This document shows, one piece after another, positions 47,891-58,951 of a DNA stretch of 64,000 nt. The position numbers were made by a program, and so were the translations under genes. The DNA lies in NCBI GenBank assembly GCA_963969345.1, contig OZ017768.1:7836718-7900717 (forward strand). The letters are read 5' to 3'. Every line of letters begins with the position of its first letter. Position 1 is the first letter of the stretch. This DNA comes from Turbatrix aceti (lineage: Eukaryota > Nematoda > Chromadorea > Rhabditida > Panagrolaimidae). The notes below the pieces were generated by a model. The model searched no databases, was not told the origin of the DNA, and was given only the letters and a program-made list of their open reading frames with translations.

Positions 47891-50800
47891 AAAAATATTA
47901 ATCAAAACCTTTTTTTTCCAAAAATTTTCCAAACAAAAATTCTATTTTTAGGAACTCCCAATCACCCCTGGCACCTTTTCTTCGCTACACCGGGCGTCAA
48001 ATCAACAATCAACTAATCTCTAAGCCCTAACCTTCAAAACACTGTCTGTAGGGGTCATTTGACATCCAATTAGGCTCATGTCACGTTTTTGGCACAACAG
48101 AAGGCGGAAACAACCCACAACGAGACCAGATGACTCTTGGGGGACTGCACGCATCCTTCATTTAATTCTGCAACACTTAATCAATCAGAAGCGCGGTAGA
48201 GTAACAAAAGGTGACACGCTCAGGCGTTGCTACCGACGTCAGAATTTATTCAACTCGGTTCGGTCAACGTTGTGTTTTGTCACGAAAAAAAAGAGCGGAT
48301 GACAGGCGTTTTTGTAAAACCGATGTGACACCTGGGGTGGTAAAAAACAAAGCAAAATTAACCCGAGGATCAAAGTTTGTATTGTTTTATTGGCCTGACC
48401 GAAGATGACTCAGTCAGGGGTGACAAATTGTTCTGCAAAAGAATCGGAAGCTCACGTGAAGCTTGGAAACCATACAATTTATTTTTATGCGCAAGATGAT
48501 GAATGACAGCTGACATGATTGCGCAGTGTTTTTTCTAGTTGCTTCAAGGACAAATTGTTTTGTTGTAAATCATTTCCAAGAAAAATAAAGTGTAAAAATA
48601 TTTTAGCGCTTTTAGATTTCAATAATTTTAAATTGAAAAATTTTAATTTTCAGCATTTGAATCAAAAAAAACTGTGAAAAAAAATTTGGATGGCACCTTT
48701 AGATTGTCGACCAAAAAACTTGAGCTCAACGCCTTGCACTCATCTAATTTCAAAAAAAATCTACCGTAATCAGAATCAATTTTCCAAAAAAAGTCAAACT
48801 GTACAAAAAACACACGATCTAATTATGTAAGTTACGATTAAAAAAAAGAAAAAAAACGGTCTTTGAATAATACAAAACACATTTTTCGTTCTTTCTTAGT
48901 AATTCTAACAAAAAAATGCTGCTGACATTCTGGATTACGACAAATTAGATTTCGTACTGTAAAAAGGCGGAACAAAAAAACGTAAACATAAAAAACTGTG
49001 ACTGTACAAATTTTAGGGAAACAAAAAAATTTTGTTCCTTGACCCAAAAGCTTCCTTGAAAATAAACAAAAAACAAGTGATCTTCCTTTTTTATAATGAT
49101 AAATCCCCTGCGTTGGTCGAACCCCTAACATAAGATTTATTAGAAAAACAAATTTTCGGTTGTCCTCAAAAAAAACTGAAGGAGCAAGAATAACTTTTCT
49201 ATTTTTAGGAACACGAAAAAAACGTGCTTTTTCTTTTCTTGTTTCATTTTTGTCGTAAACACAAAAGCACAGGCAAAAATCGCAACATCTTATTCGTGTC
49301 CAAGGTAAATGAAGTTAAAAAAACAAGATTAACACCAAAAAAGCATTTATGTATGTATGTCAGAAATAAAATTATATTTGTATCGTAAACATCCTCAGCG
49401 GGATAAAACTGGATACAAAGATTTTCACTCATCAGCAACCAACCACAGCTTGGGCAAAAAAAAGAGGAAAGAAAAGAAAAAAGATGTCGCGTCTCGTTCC
49501 AAGGTGGAAAAAAAAAGTTGTTCAAAAAACAAAAAAACGTGGTTGCTTGCGGAGTGAATGAATACAGACAACAGGAGCAGGAGCAGGAGCAGACTACATG
49601 CACAGCCACACCAGCCAGGCAGCCCAGCCAGCCAGGCAGGCAGGCCAGCGCAGGCAGAGCAGATGATGATAACATTCGGCCCTAGGGCTGGGGTGGGGTA
49701 AACAAGCGAGCAAGAAGACAAAAAGTACCCGTACGGCTATAATACCACGGCTCATCGCACCACAAAAACGACGTCGTCGGGTCGGTCCATCACCAGGGCC
49801 GGGCAACGACCCCGGGGCACGACCGGACACGCCGCGCACATTGTTGCTGTCATGGTCCGCGTGGTCGTGGTCGTGGTGGTGGTGTCCAACGGTCGTTGTC
49901 TTCTTCGTCGTCTTCGTTCATCGTCACGAGGAAAAGGAAGAAAAAAGAAACTGCGTGGAAAATAGAAAAGTCTGGAACGGACCCCCGAACCAAGACCTAT
50001 CTATGTAGGGGCTCAGGAAGAGCGCGATAAACATAAAAAAAAACTTTTTTAAGTTGGTCACAACCCCTTCAGACCCACGATCGACCCAACATAGAACCAA
50101 ATTATCAGAAAATTATTTTTGCCCAATTATGTAACCTTGAAAACTCCGTTTCCAAGCAAAACAAAAAAAAACATGGTCAAAGATCGGTTAAAAAACCAGC
50201 AGTTGCTTCTGTTTTTTTTGTTGTCTTTATTCTGCTATCAAATTTTTATCCGGGAAGTGATGAGGGGGGAAGAGGAGCAAATCTGTTAAATAACAACTAC
50301 CTACCCCTTTCCACTCTCCTGCACAAGCAAAAATGTGAAACGGTGTGTTTTTGGATGACATGGGAGTGCAGATAAAAAATAAGTTTTTTGATAAAAAGCG
50401 CTGATTAAGGGTAAAAAAACAAACATTAAGCGTATTTGTAAAAAAAATTCTAAACACGTTAAAAAAAAATAATTTTTCGACTTTTGTAGAAAAAACTAGC
50501 TTTTAGTTTTTTTTTTAAACAATTTTTTCAGTGCCACAGATTCAGATTAAAACTTTTTTCATTTCTATATTAAAAAAAAAGCCATTTGCGATGTACTATT
50601 ACGGCAGCGTCCATCTTCCAAAATGTATCGGACGACCGTTGTCAAAAAGTCATAATTTTGAACAGTTTTTCAATTCCCATAAAACGACCATTTATGTTAG
50701 ATGTTCTCTAAAAAAAACATTGTTATGTTGCCATTTGCCGCTACGATCGTTTGTTTTCTAAATAAATATGTATGTATATTTTTGGACTTCGAACTCGAGC

Positions 50801-53800
50801 CAGATATTTACTTTTTTTTAGATTCGATAAACTTTTCACGAAGTTTCTAATCCAGAAACGTGGATTGGATTCTTTGTCGTATCAATCAAAAAACCTACTC
50901 ACCTTTGACTGGTATCCAAATTCGCAAAAACAAATACGGTAAAAGACATGTGGATACACTTCTACCGTATTTTTTTTTCAAGGCGTTCGCCGAGGTTATA
51001 TTTGGTAAAATAAATGATCAGATTCGCACTTGTATAAAAAATGATGGCTTCGCGGTTTTGAATGAGAACACCTTTTTGTATGTATTGTTGTAATATTTTT
51101 TTTACTTTACGATTTTGGATGAAGCGTATAATTTTTTTTTCATACGTATACGTCGATAGGTAATAAACCTCGCTCAGGGGATGCCTCCAAAGAACGACCA
51201 GTTTCAGAAATCACGTATTTTCTTAGCATTTCCTGGGGTAATAAAAAAATATCACGTACTCCTTTTTGTAGATGAATGATAGGCGCAGGCTACGTTTGAC
51301 TAAAACCCATAAAGAATAAAGCAGAGAAAAGGTGGGGTTCTCAAAAAAGCAGTTTTCCCCGGTTTATTCTTTAAACGGGGCAATTAGAGAATCCTAGTGA
51401 CCTATCAAGATTTTTTTGTCGTCAGTGATAAAAAATTTTAAAGTAGTGGAAGAATTTCTGAAAAGTTTTTGGTGTCCTAAAAAATTATTGAACCAAAAAC
51501 CGATTTTAAATAAGAGATCAAATAAAAAAAGTTATCATTGCTGTCACTCATGTCAATGCAGTCAGCAGTTTTTACCTGAGAGCTTTCCAGGTGCATTCCT
51601 TCAACGTGTGCAAGCTGTGATCTTCTCTAAATACTTCCTGCAAGGTCCCAGCACTGACCCAAAAAATATGTGCCTTGGAGTTGGTCAAAGATCAGAGTCA
51701 ATCGCCAGGTGATAGCAAAAGGGAAAGCGAAAAACGGTCTCGGATTGCAGAACATGGTTGATAAAAAACGATACCGGAGTAAATAAATAAGCTTTACTCC
51801 AAAAAAACAATTTTTATCACAAAAACATGGAAATAGGAAATTTCTAGCACAAAAAGGTCAAATTTTCCAAACAATAACAAAAAAAAATTCACTGCATAAA
51901 TACAGTATCGAAAGTATTTGAAATCGACTTTGACAAAAAAATACCGTAAAAAATGAAAAAAAAGTACGTAAAAATGAAAAACTAAAAAAATGAAATCAGC
52001 TTTAAAAAAATAAAAATAATAGTAAAAATTTATAGTAGAAATATGAAAAAAATGCCGTAGAAATGTCAGTGATCAAAAAACCTGCAAATTCCTTTCAGTT
52101 CAACTCGCGTTCATTTTGCAGAGCAATTATTTAGCAGTTCGTTTGTACTTTAATCAACGCAAAAAAAGCAATTTAGAACTTTTACCGACAAGCAACACCT
52201 GGTACCTGATGATTGAGTGAGCGAATCAGAAATCAGAGTGTACCTATAGTTTGAACACCCCACTTTTGTTCAAAATCGGTCAGAACAATAAATTTAAATT
52301 CCGTCAAACCTGCCACAAAAAAAATTGTTTTAAAAATTTCTATCACTCCTGTTTTGTAGCCAAAAATCATTTTTGAAAATTCAATCAACATTGCTTGTGA
52401 CGTGAGCTCGAATCGTGTTGAAAACGATGACAAAAAGCACGATATATTTATGTATCCATCGCCCAGGCGATGTGGTTTGATTGAGCTTGGCAGTCGCGAT
52501 CGGAAGCAGCAAAACACGAACGGAGAAACAAACTTTGTCCTTGGAAGACGACTAGAATTTTAATTCTGTAAAAATTTCAAAAGTATTCACAAACAACCTG
52601 CAGAATCGGAAAATCGTGGTGAGACAAAAAACTGTCCATTGATTTCATGCGCCCTGTCTTGCCACGAAATTGCAAAATCGTGGTAGAATCCGCCGCAAAA
52701 AACGAAAGCAAAAACTGACCGTAAATGTATGAAAAAATTCGTGGTGAGACAAAAAAAAAGATGAAAGGTTTGTTTCACCGTTAAATTCCAAATTCGTGGC
52801 AGGACCCCTGAAAAACAAGAGCAACCAATCTGATCGTAATTGTGAGACGTAAATGATTGTTTTGTGTGTTTTTTTCTGGTCATCAATACAAAAAAATTCA
52901 AAAACACCGTAATAGGAGGGGATGGGGATACGGGCGGTTTTTGGACGATTAGACGAACCCGTCATCAGTTTGCATGACCATTTCACGTGCCCCGGAGGCG
53001 ATCACGTTGCACCCAGATGCCTCTCGGTTGTTCGGCCGTGGCGGTGGTGATGGTAGTATCACCCGGCGGCCGGCGTTAACAAAAACAACACCCAACCAAC
53101 ACCTGCCACCTGTGCTCAAGCGCCAAGCGCCAACCGATCCTTTTCTTGCATGTATCCCCTCAGAATAAATTTTTTTGGCTCTTGTTTTCCACAAATAAAA
53201 AAAAATTAGAATAACAAAATTATTTTTATTCTATGCACTGCATTGTTTTTGTGTTCGTCGGTACAAACAACCCAGGCCGAGGTCCTTGCCCTGGGCGAGG
53301 TATGTATGTATGTTTGCATGAATGTATGTATCAAGCACCAGGAACCTGCCTCCCTGTTTTTCTGTTTGCTCGCTTACGGTGCGGTGGGGTGCACGGTGAT
53401 GACCAGGTTGTTGGTTGACAGATGATTGCAGACAGAAGAGCTCGATCTGCCCCGGGGTGGGTGGACAAACCACTTCACTTGCATTGGAATGAATCGCGTC
53501 CAACGCCTCGAGGCCTCCATCCATCACACGCCATGCACTGGCCTGGGCGTGGCTTCGTCGCACGCACCGAGTTGTTTTGTTTTGACGGCAGAAAAAAAAA
53601 TCGTCAGAAACCAACGCATATCAGAAATCAATTTTTTATTCAAAACGTTAAAAAAAATTAAATTTGCTAAATACAACAAAATTTTAAATTTTAAATTTAA
53701 AAAAAAATTAAAAGTACAGCGTTATCAAAAAATTCAATATTCAAAAAATAATCGACAACCAGAAAAAAAAATAAATACATAAATATTTTTTTTTTATTTT

Positions 53801-53842
53801 TTATTTTTTTTTTACACAAAAACTTATTTCGTGTTTCTTTTA

Positions 53843-54106
53843 TAGAGACAACGTTTTCTTCGGTACAATTTTGTGTGGATTTGGATTTGGAAAAGCAATA
53901 TGAATACAAGAAAGCAACCCCTGGATTTGCTGAAAAAATCCAAAATTCTCATAAAACCAAAAACCTTTTTTTTTAAGAAACTCACACTTTTAGACAACCT
54001 TGATGTAGGAGTACTAAATCTTGTAGAAGAAGAAATACGATATCCGTATGTAAATATAAGCAAAAAACAAAAAAATCGAAAGAAAGTGCGGAGAACTAAA
54101 TATTAA
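53843..54106. other. Short stretch with weak coding signals on both strands
   Basis: Plus strand: 88 open codons after a TTTTATAG acceptor-like site, ending at a stop at 54106 directly followed by AATAAA. Minus strand: a GTGAGT donor and a TTTTTTCAG acceptor 56 bp apart (about 53986-53931) match the usual intron size here, and joining them keeps a hydrophobic frame open to a stop near 53827. The two readings exclude each other and neither product resembles a family I know. It may be a gene remnant next to the microsatellite. Confidence 0.2.
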
Positions 54107-54424
54107 ATAAAAATTAAAATTAAAATTAAAATTAAAAATAAAAATAAAAAAAAAATAAAAAAAAAATAAAAATAAAAATAAAAAAAAAAAATAAAAAAAA
54201 AATAAAAATAAAAATAAAAATAAAAATAAAAATAAAAATAAAAATAAAAATAAAAATAAAAATAAAAATAAAAATAAAAATAAAAATAAAAATAAAAATA
54301 AAAATAAAAATGAAAATAAAAATAAAAATAAAAATAAAAATAAAAATAAAAATAAAAATAAAAATAAAAATAAAAATAAAAATAAAAATAAAAATAAAAA
54401 TAAAAATAAAAATAAAAATAAAAG
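54107..54424. repeat. AAAAAT hexamer microsatellite (about 300 bp)
   Basis: About 50 nearly perfect AAAAAT units, preceded by AAAATT units and two imperfect A-rich blocks, with a single G interruption near 54311. On the minus strand it reads as Phe-Tyr or Phe-Ile dipeptides, which explains the ORFs at 54103-54498; these are not genes. Confidence 0.95.
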
Positions 54425-54809
54425 TATTTGTTGTCTGGCAGAAATCCAAAGGTGTCACAAACTGCTAGCTCTTCTCGGGGGCAAAAGCACGTTATCAATA
54501 AAACTTAAAGCCGGAATATTTTTTTTGTTTTATTTCCTGTGTAAGCACAATTAAATATAAAATCTTTTAAGAAAAAATAATCAGGTTAATTTACTTTTTT
54601 ACACCCAGTAGGACAGTTGCTCCCCTTTATTTTTTTTTATTTTTTTTTTATTTTTTTTATTTCTTTATTTTTAAAATTTTCTCGTATGCCCCGCTCATGA
54701 GCGGGAGTAGAACAAAAATCACGAATTATGATTCATTTTTGAGTCAACTTACCTAACGTCGATAAAAAACACATAGGCACACTATATTTTATTCGCCTAT
54801 CGTAAAACA
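54425..54809. other. Intergenic region upstream of the chemoreceptor
   Basis: 385 bp between the microsatellite and the receptor start. T-rich, with a short palindromic GCTCATGAGC at about 54693. It presumably holds the receptor promoter; no defined motif recognised. Confidence 0.4.
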
Positions 54810-56173
54810 ATGCTTATAAAATTCTGTCGCATCTATTTCAATATTACCTTTTGCCTTTGCATCGTGGCAAATGGAACTTTACTATTTCTGATCAAAAGAC
54901 ACACCCCGCCGAACATGCGAGAGTACAGTAAGCTGATGATCGTATCTGTTGTTGTGGATGTTCTAACCGGAATTGTTTATTTCCTCATACAAATGGTTAG
55001 TTTAAAACATTAACAACCATAATTATTAGTTACACATTTTTAGCAAATGGATGTAAACGGAAATATTGTATACACGAGATACAGCGCATATTGGACTAAT
55101 TACGTTCCAAAATTCTTACGATGTACCGTCGGTGGAATTCATGCTTTTGTGCATCAGATGAGTTGCGTTTCTTTGCCGCTGCAGTCTTTCAGCCGTTATC
55201 TCACAGTTAATAGGTTTGTAAATATTATATTGGTACCGTAGTCTCAAAATTTTGGATGATTCGACAAATATCTGATTTATTACAATTTGGGGATTTCCGA
55301 AATTTCATATCGGATATTCGAAGCATTCGATCGCAGATTGGATATACAAACAGATATTTTGGTTTTATAACAAAAACCTGAACAATTAAATTTAAAATTA
55401 GATACAAAATCCAATTGTATACCCTGAACTTCTGCAACACAGATTTTCTAGAAACAAATCACTTAATCGGCTGATGATTGTCGGAGCTTATGCAACTTCG
55501 TCCGTCATATTTGGAACTCCAGCAACATATTTTACATTTTATTTTGCACCTGTAGAAGACAATATACAGGCACTGGATACCCTTTATCGCCTAAAACTTT
55601 GGGCAGCCCAACCTGATACAAAAACCACATTATACAAAAACCACAGTTACATTTCTTTGGTAAACAAATTTTTTTTTCCAAATTGTTGTAAACTTTTTTT
55701 TCAGCGTCAAACAAGTTTACGTGTATTAGTCATCACATTGTGCATTATGATAATATTTTTCAACGTAGTTACTTTTTGGTCGATGAAAAAAGTTTATCAA
55801 CGACTCAGAAATCTAAAGAACCATACGGTTGTCGAAAACTACAAAATAGAATCCCAACTTGGCATTCGTTTGTTTTATCAGGTGGGATTTTCGATCACTT
55901 GGTTACATTTTGGAATTTATGTCTGTACCGTTTCAGACCATTTTCCCAACATTGACCGCGGTTATTGCCGCGATGGCATGCGTCAGTGTTTATGTCCTCG
56001 ACGATTACTACGGGGGCTGGTTTATCATACTTCTCCTGCCCCTGATACTCAACACTATTCTCAATCCTATAATTACGATATACTGTATTCGAACGTACCG
56101 GCTCGCACTCTGGCGAATTTTTACAAAATGCCAGTTTACTACGGAAGCAACCAATAGCTTTGCGATGTATTAG
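54810..56173 (+). CDS. Nematode seven-transmembrane chemoreceptor (serpentine receptor, srd/srh/str-like)
   Basis: Five exons: 54810-54995, 55044-55213, 55452-55659, 55705-55881, 55937-56173. They join in frame (phases 0,2,0,0) into 325 residues. Seven hydrophobic segments lie at about residues 8-28, 41-62, 85-110, 125-147, 192-214, 248-270 and 275-302. After TM1 comes PPNMREYSKLM, and TM7 ends LNPIITIYCIRTYR. Both patterns are typical of the srd/srh/sri/str groups of nematode chemoreceptors, and the length is usual. The role is likely sensing of small molecules in sensory neurons (family knowledge). Introns are 48, 238, 45 and 55 bp. The N-terminus before TM1 is very short, so a small upstream exon is possible. 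Codons are much more AT-rich than in the neighbouring genes, common in fast-evolving receptors. No premature stop is seen, so it is probably functional. Confidence 0.88.
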
Positions 56174-56243
56174 AAAAACATGCTTTCATAAAACATTAAA
56201 AGATATATTTTTTAAAAAGATGTAATTGCACTTTTGGTTATGA

Positions 56244-56249
56244 AATAAA
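56244..56249 (+). terminator. Poly(A) signal of the chemoreceptor gene
   Basis: AATAAA 70 bases after the stop codon, the expected distance for a short nematode 3' UTR. Confidence 0.55.
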
Positions 56250-56831
56250 TACAGTGAGTATTCTGTTGAAGGATCTTTAAAAATCACATTGGAAGCATTG
56301 TTTTGTGCGATATTTACAAGTGAGATCACAAGTCTTCGTTTTTTTATTTCTGTTAAAAAAGGAAATTTACCTTAATAAAAAACCATTTTATCAGATTTGT
56401 TGTTATCTGATAACTCGAATTTCAATTCAAGTTTGACTCGTATAAAAGGTTTGTTCAGGAACTTTTGGCGCACCCTGCATAATTTTTATGTAAAATGCTA
56501 CTAAAAATTGTTTATAAAAACCTTGCTAAAAGAATACCACCCAGCGACCGACAGGCGGAGAAAAAAACAAAAAAATGAAACGCTTCTCGACAAATTATCG
56601 GGCTGACACATCAATCAATTTTCCTTTTGTGCAAACCCTTTTTTATTGTGCGTAGTAAACGTGTTGACGTTTACATGCGAACACGTCAACTTCCACGTGT
56701 TTTTCTTTTTTAAATATTGTTCTGTTTTTCCAAATGCAAGAATCTTGACTTTTTAAAGTTAAAACTTTTTTTGGGTTCTTCTTATGCCAAAAACGTGCTG
56801 TTTTTTTGTTTTGATATGCTAAATATATTTC

Positions 56832-56837
56832 TTTCAG
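56832..56837 (+). promoter_or_regulatory. Splice (probably trans-splice) acceptor directly before the decarboxylase ATG
   Basis: TTTCAG ends one base before the ATG at 56839. This spacing is typical of spliced-leader addition in nematodes, but it could also be a cis acceptor from an upstream exon. Confidence 0.55.
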
Positions 56838-56838
56838 A

Positions 56839-58239
56839 ATGCGAATTCTGGTAACAGGAGCGGCGGGATTCGTCGGAAGTCACCTGGTCGACCGGCTCCT
56901 CGCCGACGGGCACAAAGTCATCGCTCTCGACAACTTTGTCACCGGTCAGAGATCCAACATCCAACACCTGTCCACCCATTCTGAATTCAAAATCATCGAT
57001 CACGACATCGTGAAGCCCTTCGACGCGGACGTCGACCAGATCTATCACCTGGCTACCTGTGCCTCACCTGTCCACTATATGGCCCGCCCCGTGGCGACGC
57101 TCAAGACGAGCACCATCGGCACCGCCAACCTCCTCGATCTCGCCGTCCGTACCAAAGCCCGGGTCCTGCTGGCGTCGACTTCGGAGATCTACGGCGATCC
57201 AGAATCGCACCCCCAGGTGGAGACTTACTGGGGCCGAGTGAATCCTATCGGGCCGCGTTCTTGCTACGACGAAGGAAAACGCGCCGCGGAGGCTCTCATG
57301 ATGGCGTATCACAAAGAGCATCAGGTGGACGTCCGGATTGCGCGGATTTTCAACACCTTCGGGCCGAGGATGCACGTCAGCGATGGAAGGGTGGTCAGCA
57401 ATTTCATTGTTCAGGCGCTCAAAGGCGTGCCTATTACGGTGTGTTTTGAACAACAATTGGAATTTTAAAAATTAAAATTTTGCATTTAAAAAAATTTTTC
57501 ATAAGGTTCAAATTTGTTTTTAAATTTAAGTAAATTTAAAAACTTTTTCCTATTTTTTTCAAATATCCAAATTTTTTTTCAAAATTTGTTTTTTTTGAAA
57601 TGTCATAAAAAACTTTATTAAAAATTCTTTCAATTTTTATAATTTTTTTTCTAATTTTCAAATTTTTTTTTAATTTTCCAACCTTTTTTAAATTAATTTT
57701 TTTTATTGTTAGAATTTTTTTTTCAAATTTTCAAATTTTTTTTCAAATTTTCCTAATTTTTTTCAAATTTTTTACAATTTTCCTAATTTTTTTCTAAATG
57801 TGTATTTTTTTGAAATGTTGTAAAAAATTTTTTTGCAGATTTACGGAACCGGAACCCAAACGAGATCCTTCCAATACGTGTCTGACCTAGTCAACGGCCT
57901 GGTCGCTCTCATGAATGGGTCTACCACGCTACCGGTAAACCTGGGCAACCCGGATGAATACACAATCAACGACTTTGCCACTGTCATCCGTGACCTCGTT
58001 GGTAAGCTTTCTTTTCTCCTTCCCCCCCACCTGGAATCTAAGTGTATCTAAATTGCTGCTCTCCTTCAGGCAGCAAAAGCGAGATAATCCACTGCGAAAG
58101 CCAGGTAGATGACCCCCAACAACGGAAGCCAGACATCCAACGGGCAGCGGCACTCATCGGGTGGCGCCCGGAGGTGACAGTGCGTCAAGGTCTTGAAAAG
58201 ACTGTTGCCTATTTTAGGAACGAGCTGGGCTCTAAATGA
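56839..58239 (+). CDS. UDP-glucuronic acid decarboxylase (UDP-xylose synthase)
   Basis: Three exons: 56839-57438, 57839-58001, 58070-58239 (phases 0 and 1), 310 residues. It converts UDP-glucuronate to UDP-xylose with bound NAD, supplying xylose for glycosaminoglycan linkers. Seen: Rossmann GAAGFVGS (7-14), [12 protein letters not shown], catalytic Tyr143/Lys147 in [27 protein letters not shown] and the C-terminal [10 protein letters not shown]. Nearly every landmark of SQV-1/UXS1 is present and in order. Metazoan UXS1 normally has about 100 more residues at the N-terminus, including a Golgi membrane anchor. Here the frame starts at the Rossmann fold, so either upstream exons are missing or this is a cytosolic form or second paralogue. 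The 400-bp first intron is a T-rich CAAATTTTTTT repeat. Exons are GC-rich. Confidence 0.93.
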
Positions 58240-58951
58240 AAAGCCAGCGAAGATTTTTCATCGTTCTTGACATTTTTACGGGTTGGAAAATAAATATTGA
58301 AAACATTTTTATTAATTAATTAATTGATAAATTTTTGTAAAAAAAGCGTAAAGTTTTTTAAAATACTAAAAAAAATTCTAATATCAAAAAAAATTTTTTA
58401 ATAAAAAAAATTAATTAAATTTAAAAATTTAAAATAAAAATTAAAAATTTCGAATTAAAAATTAAAAATATACATTTATAAATTTTTTATTTAATTTAAT
58501 TTAATTTAGATTTAATTTAAATAAAAAAGTGTTTTTTTATGAAAGAACTAATTTTTTTAGTAATTACAAAATTGCTAATCGAAGAAATATAATTTTTGGA
58601 AAACCTAAATGAAAACAAAAACTAAAAGATTCTATAAAGTTTTTTTCAAAAAACCGGCATAAAAATGTTAAGACAAAAAAAATTATTTTTGCGAACAAAA
58701 AACCGTAAAAATTATTCAAATACGGTAAACCGCCCTAATTTTATTTTTATCAATTCCAAATTTTTCGTTTCAAGACCCAATTTTACTAAAAAAATGTTCA
58801 CACAACTGACGTTTACACATTCAAAAATACAAAACGTCTCAATATCAGCGGAAATAAAAAAATAATGATCACAAGAACAGGAGTAGCACCCTTGACGAAG
58901 AGTCTCGTTCAATGTACAGGTAACAGATCAGGTTAGCACAGAGCAGGGCAC
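58240..58951. other. Intergenic region between two convergent genes
   Basis: 712 bp separating the 3' ends of the decarboxylase (+) and kinase (-) genes. AT-rich, with TTAAT and TTAAAT repeats at 58310-58530. No gene on either strand. A minus-strand AATAAA for the kinase gene may be the TTTATT near 58739, some 210 bp past its stop. Confidence 0.5.
58289..58294 (+). terminator. Poly(A) signal of the decarboxylase gene
   Basis: AATAAA 50 bases after the stop codon. Confidence 0.5.

Larger units (their letters stand above)
42031..53842. other. Gene-poor intergenic or upstream region (11.8 kb)
   Basis: No gene is supported on either strand. It is AT-rich with A/T homopolymers and contains the decayed foldback copy (47143-47276), the three-copy tandem repeat (47585-47890) and the palindrome at 46258. 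Less AT-rich islands occur at about 46080-46560, 49560-49980 and 52930-53160. The 49.6-50.0-kb island, with GGAGCA and CCAGC repeats, could be the distal promoter or a 5' exon of the large minus-strand gene, but I see no proof. Confidence 0.5.
56174..56838 (+). other. Intergenic region between chemoreceptor and decarboxylase genes
   Basis: 665 bp with the receptor poly(A) signal at its start and a TATAAAA at about 56441. No coding exon for the usual N-terminal membrane anchor of UDP-glucuronate decarboxylase could be found. The region ends in a T-rich TTTCAG acceptor at 56832-56837, one base before the next start codon. Confidence 0.5.

Noticed and set aside
49594..49839. Minus-strand ORF with a signal-peptide-like start
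   Set aside because: It runs into CCAGC/GGCTGG simple repeats and stops; no splice sites or homology to anything I know.
54103..54498. Two minus-strand ORFs of 108-131 codons made of Phe-Tyr or Phe-Ile dipeptides
   Set aside because: They are translations of the AAAAAT microsatellite.
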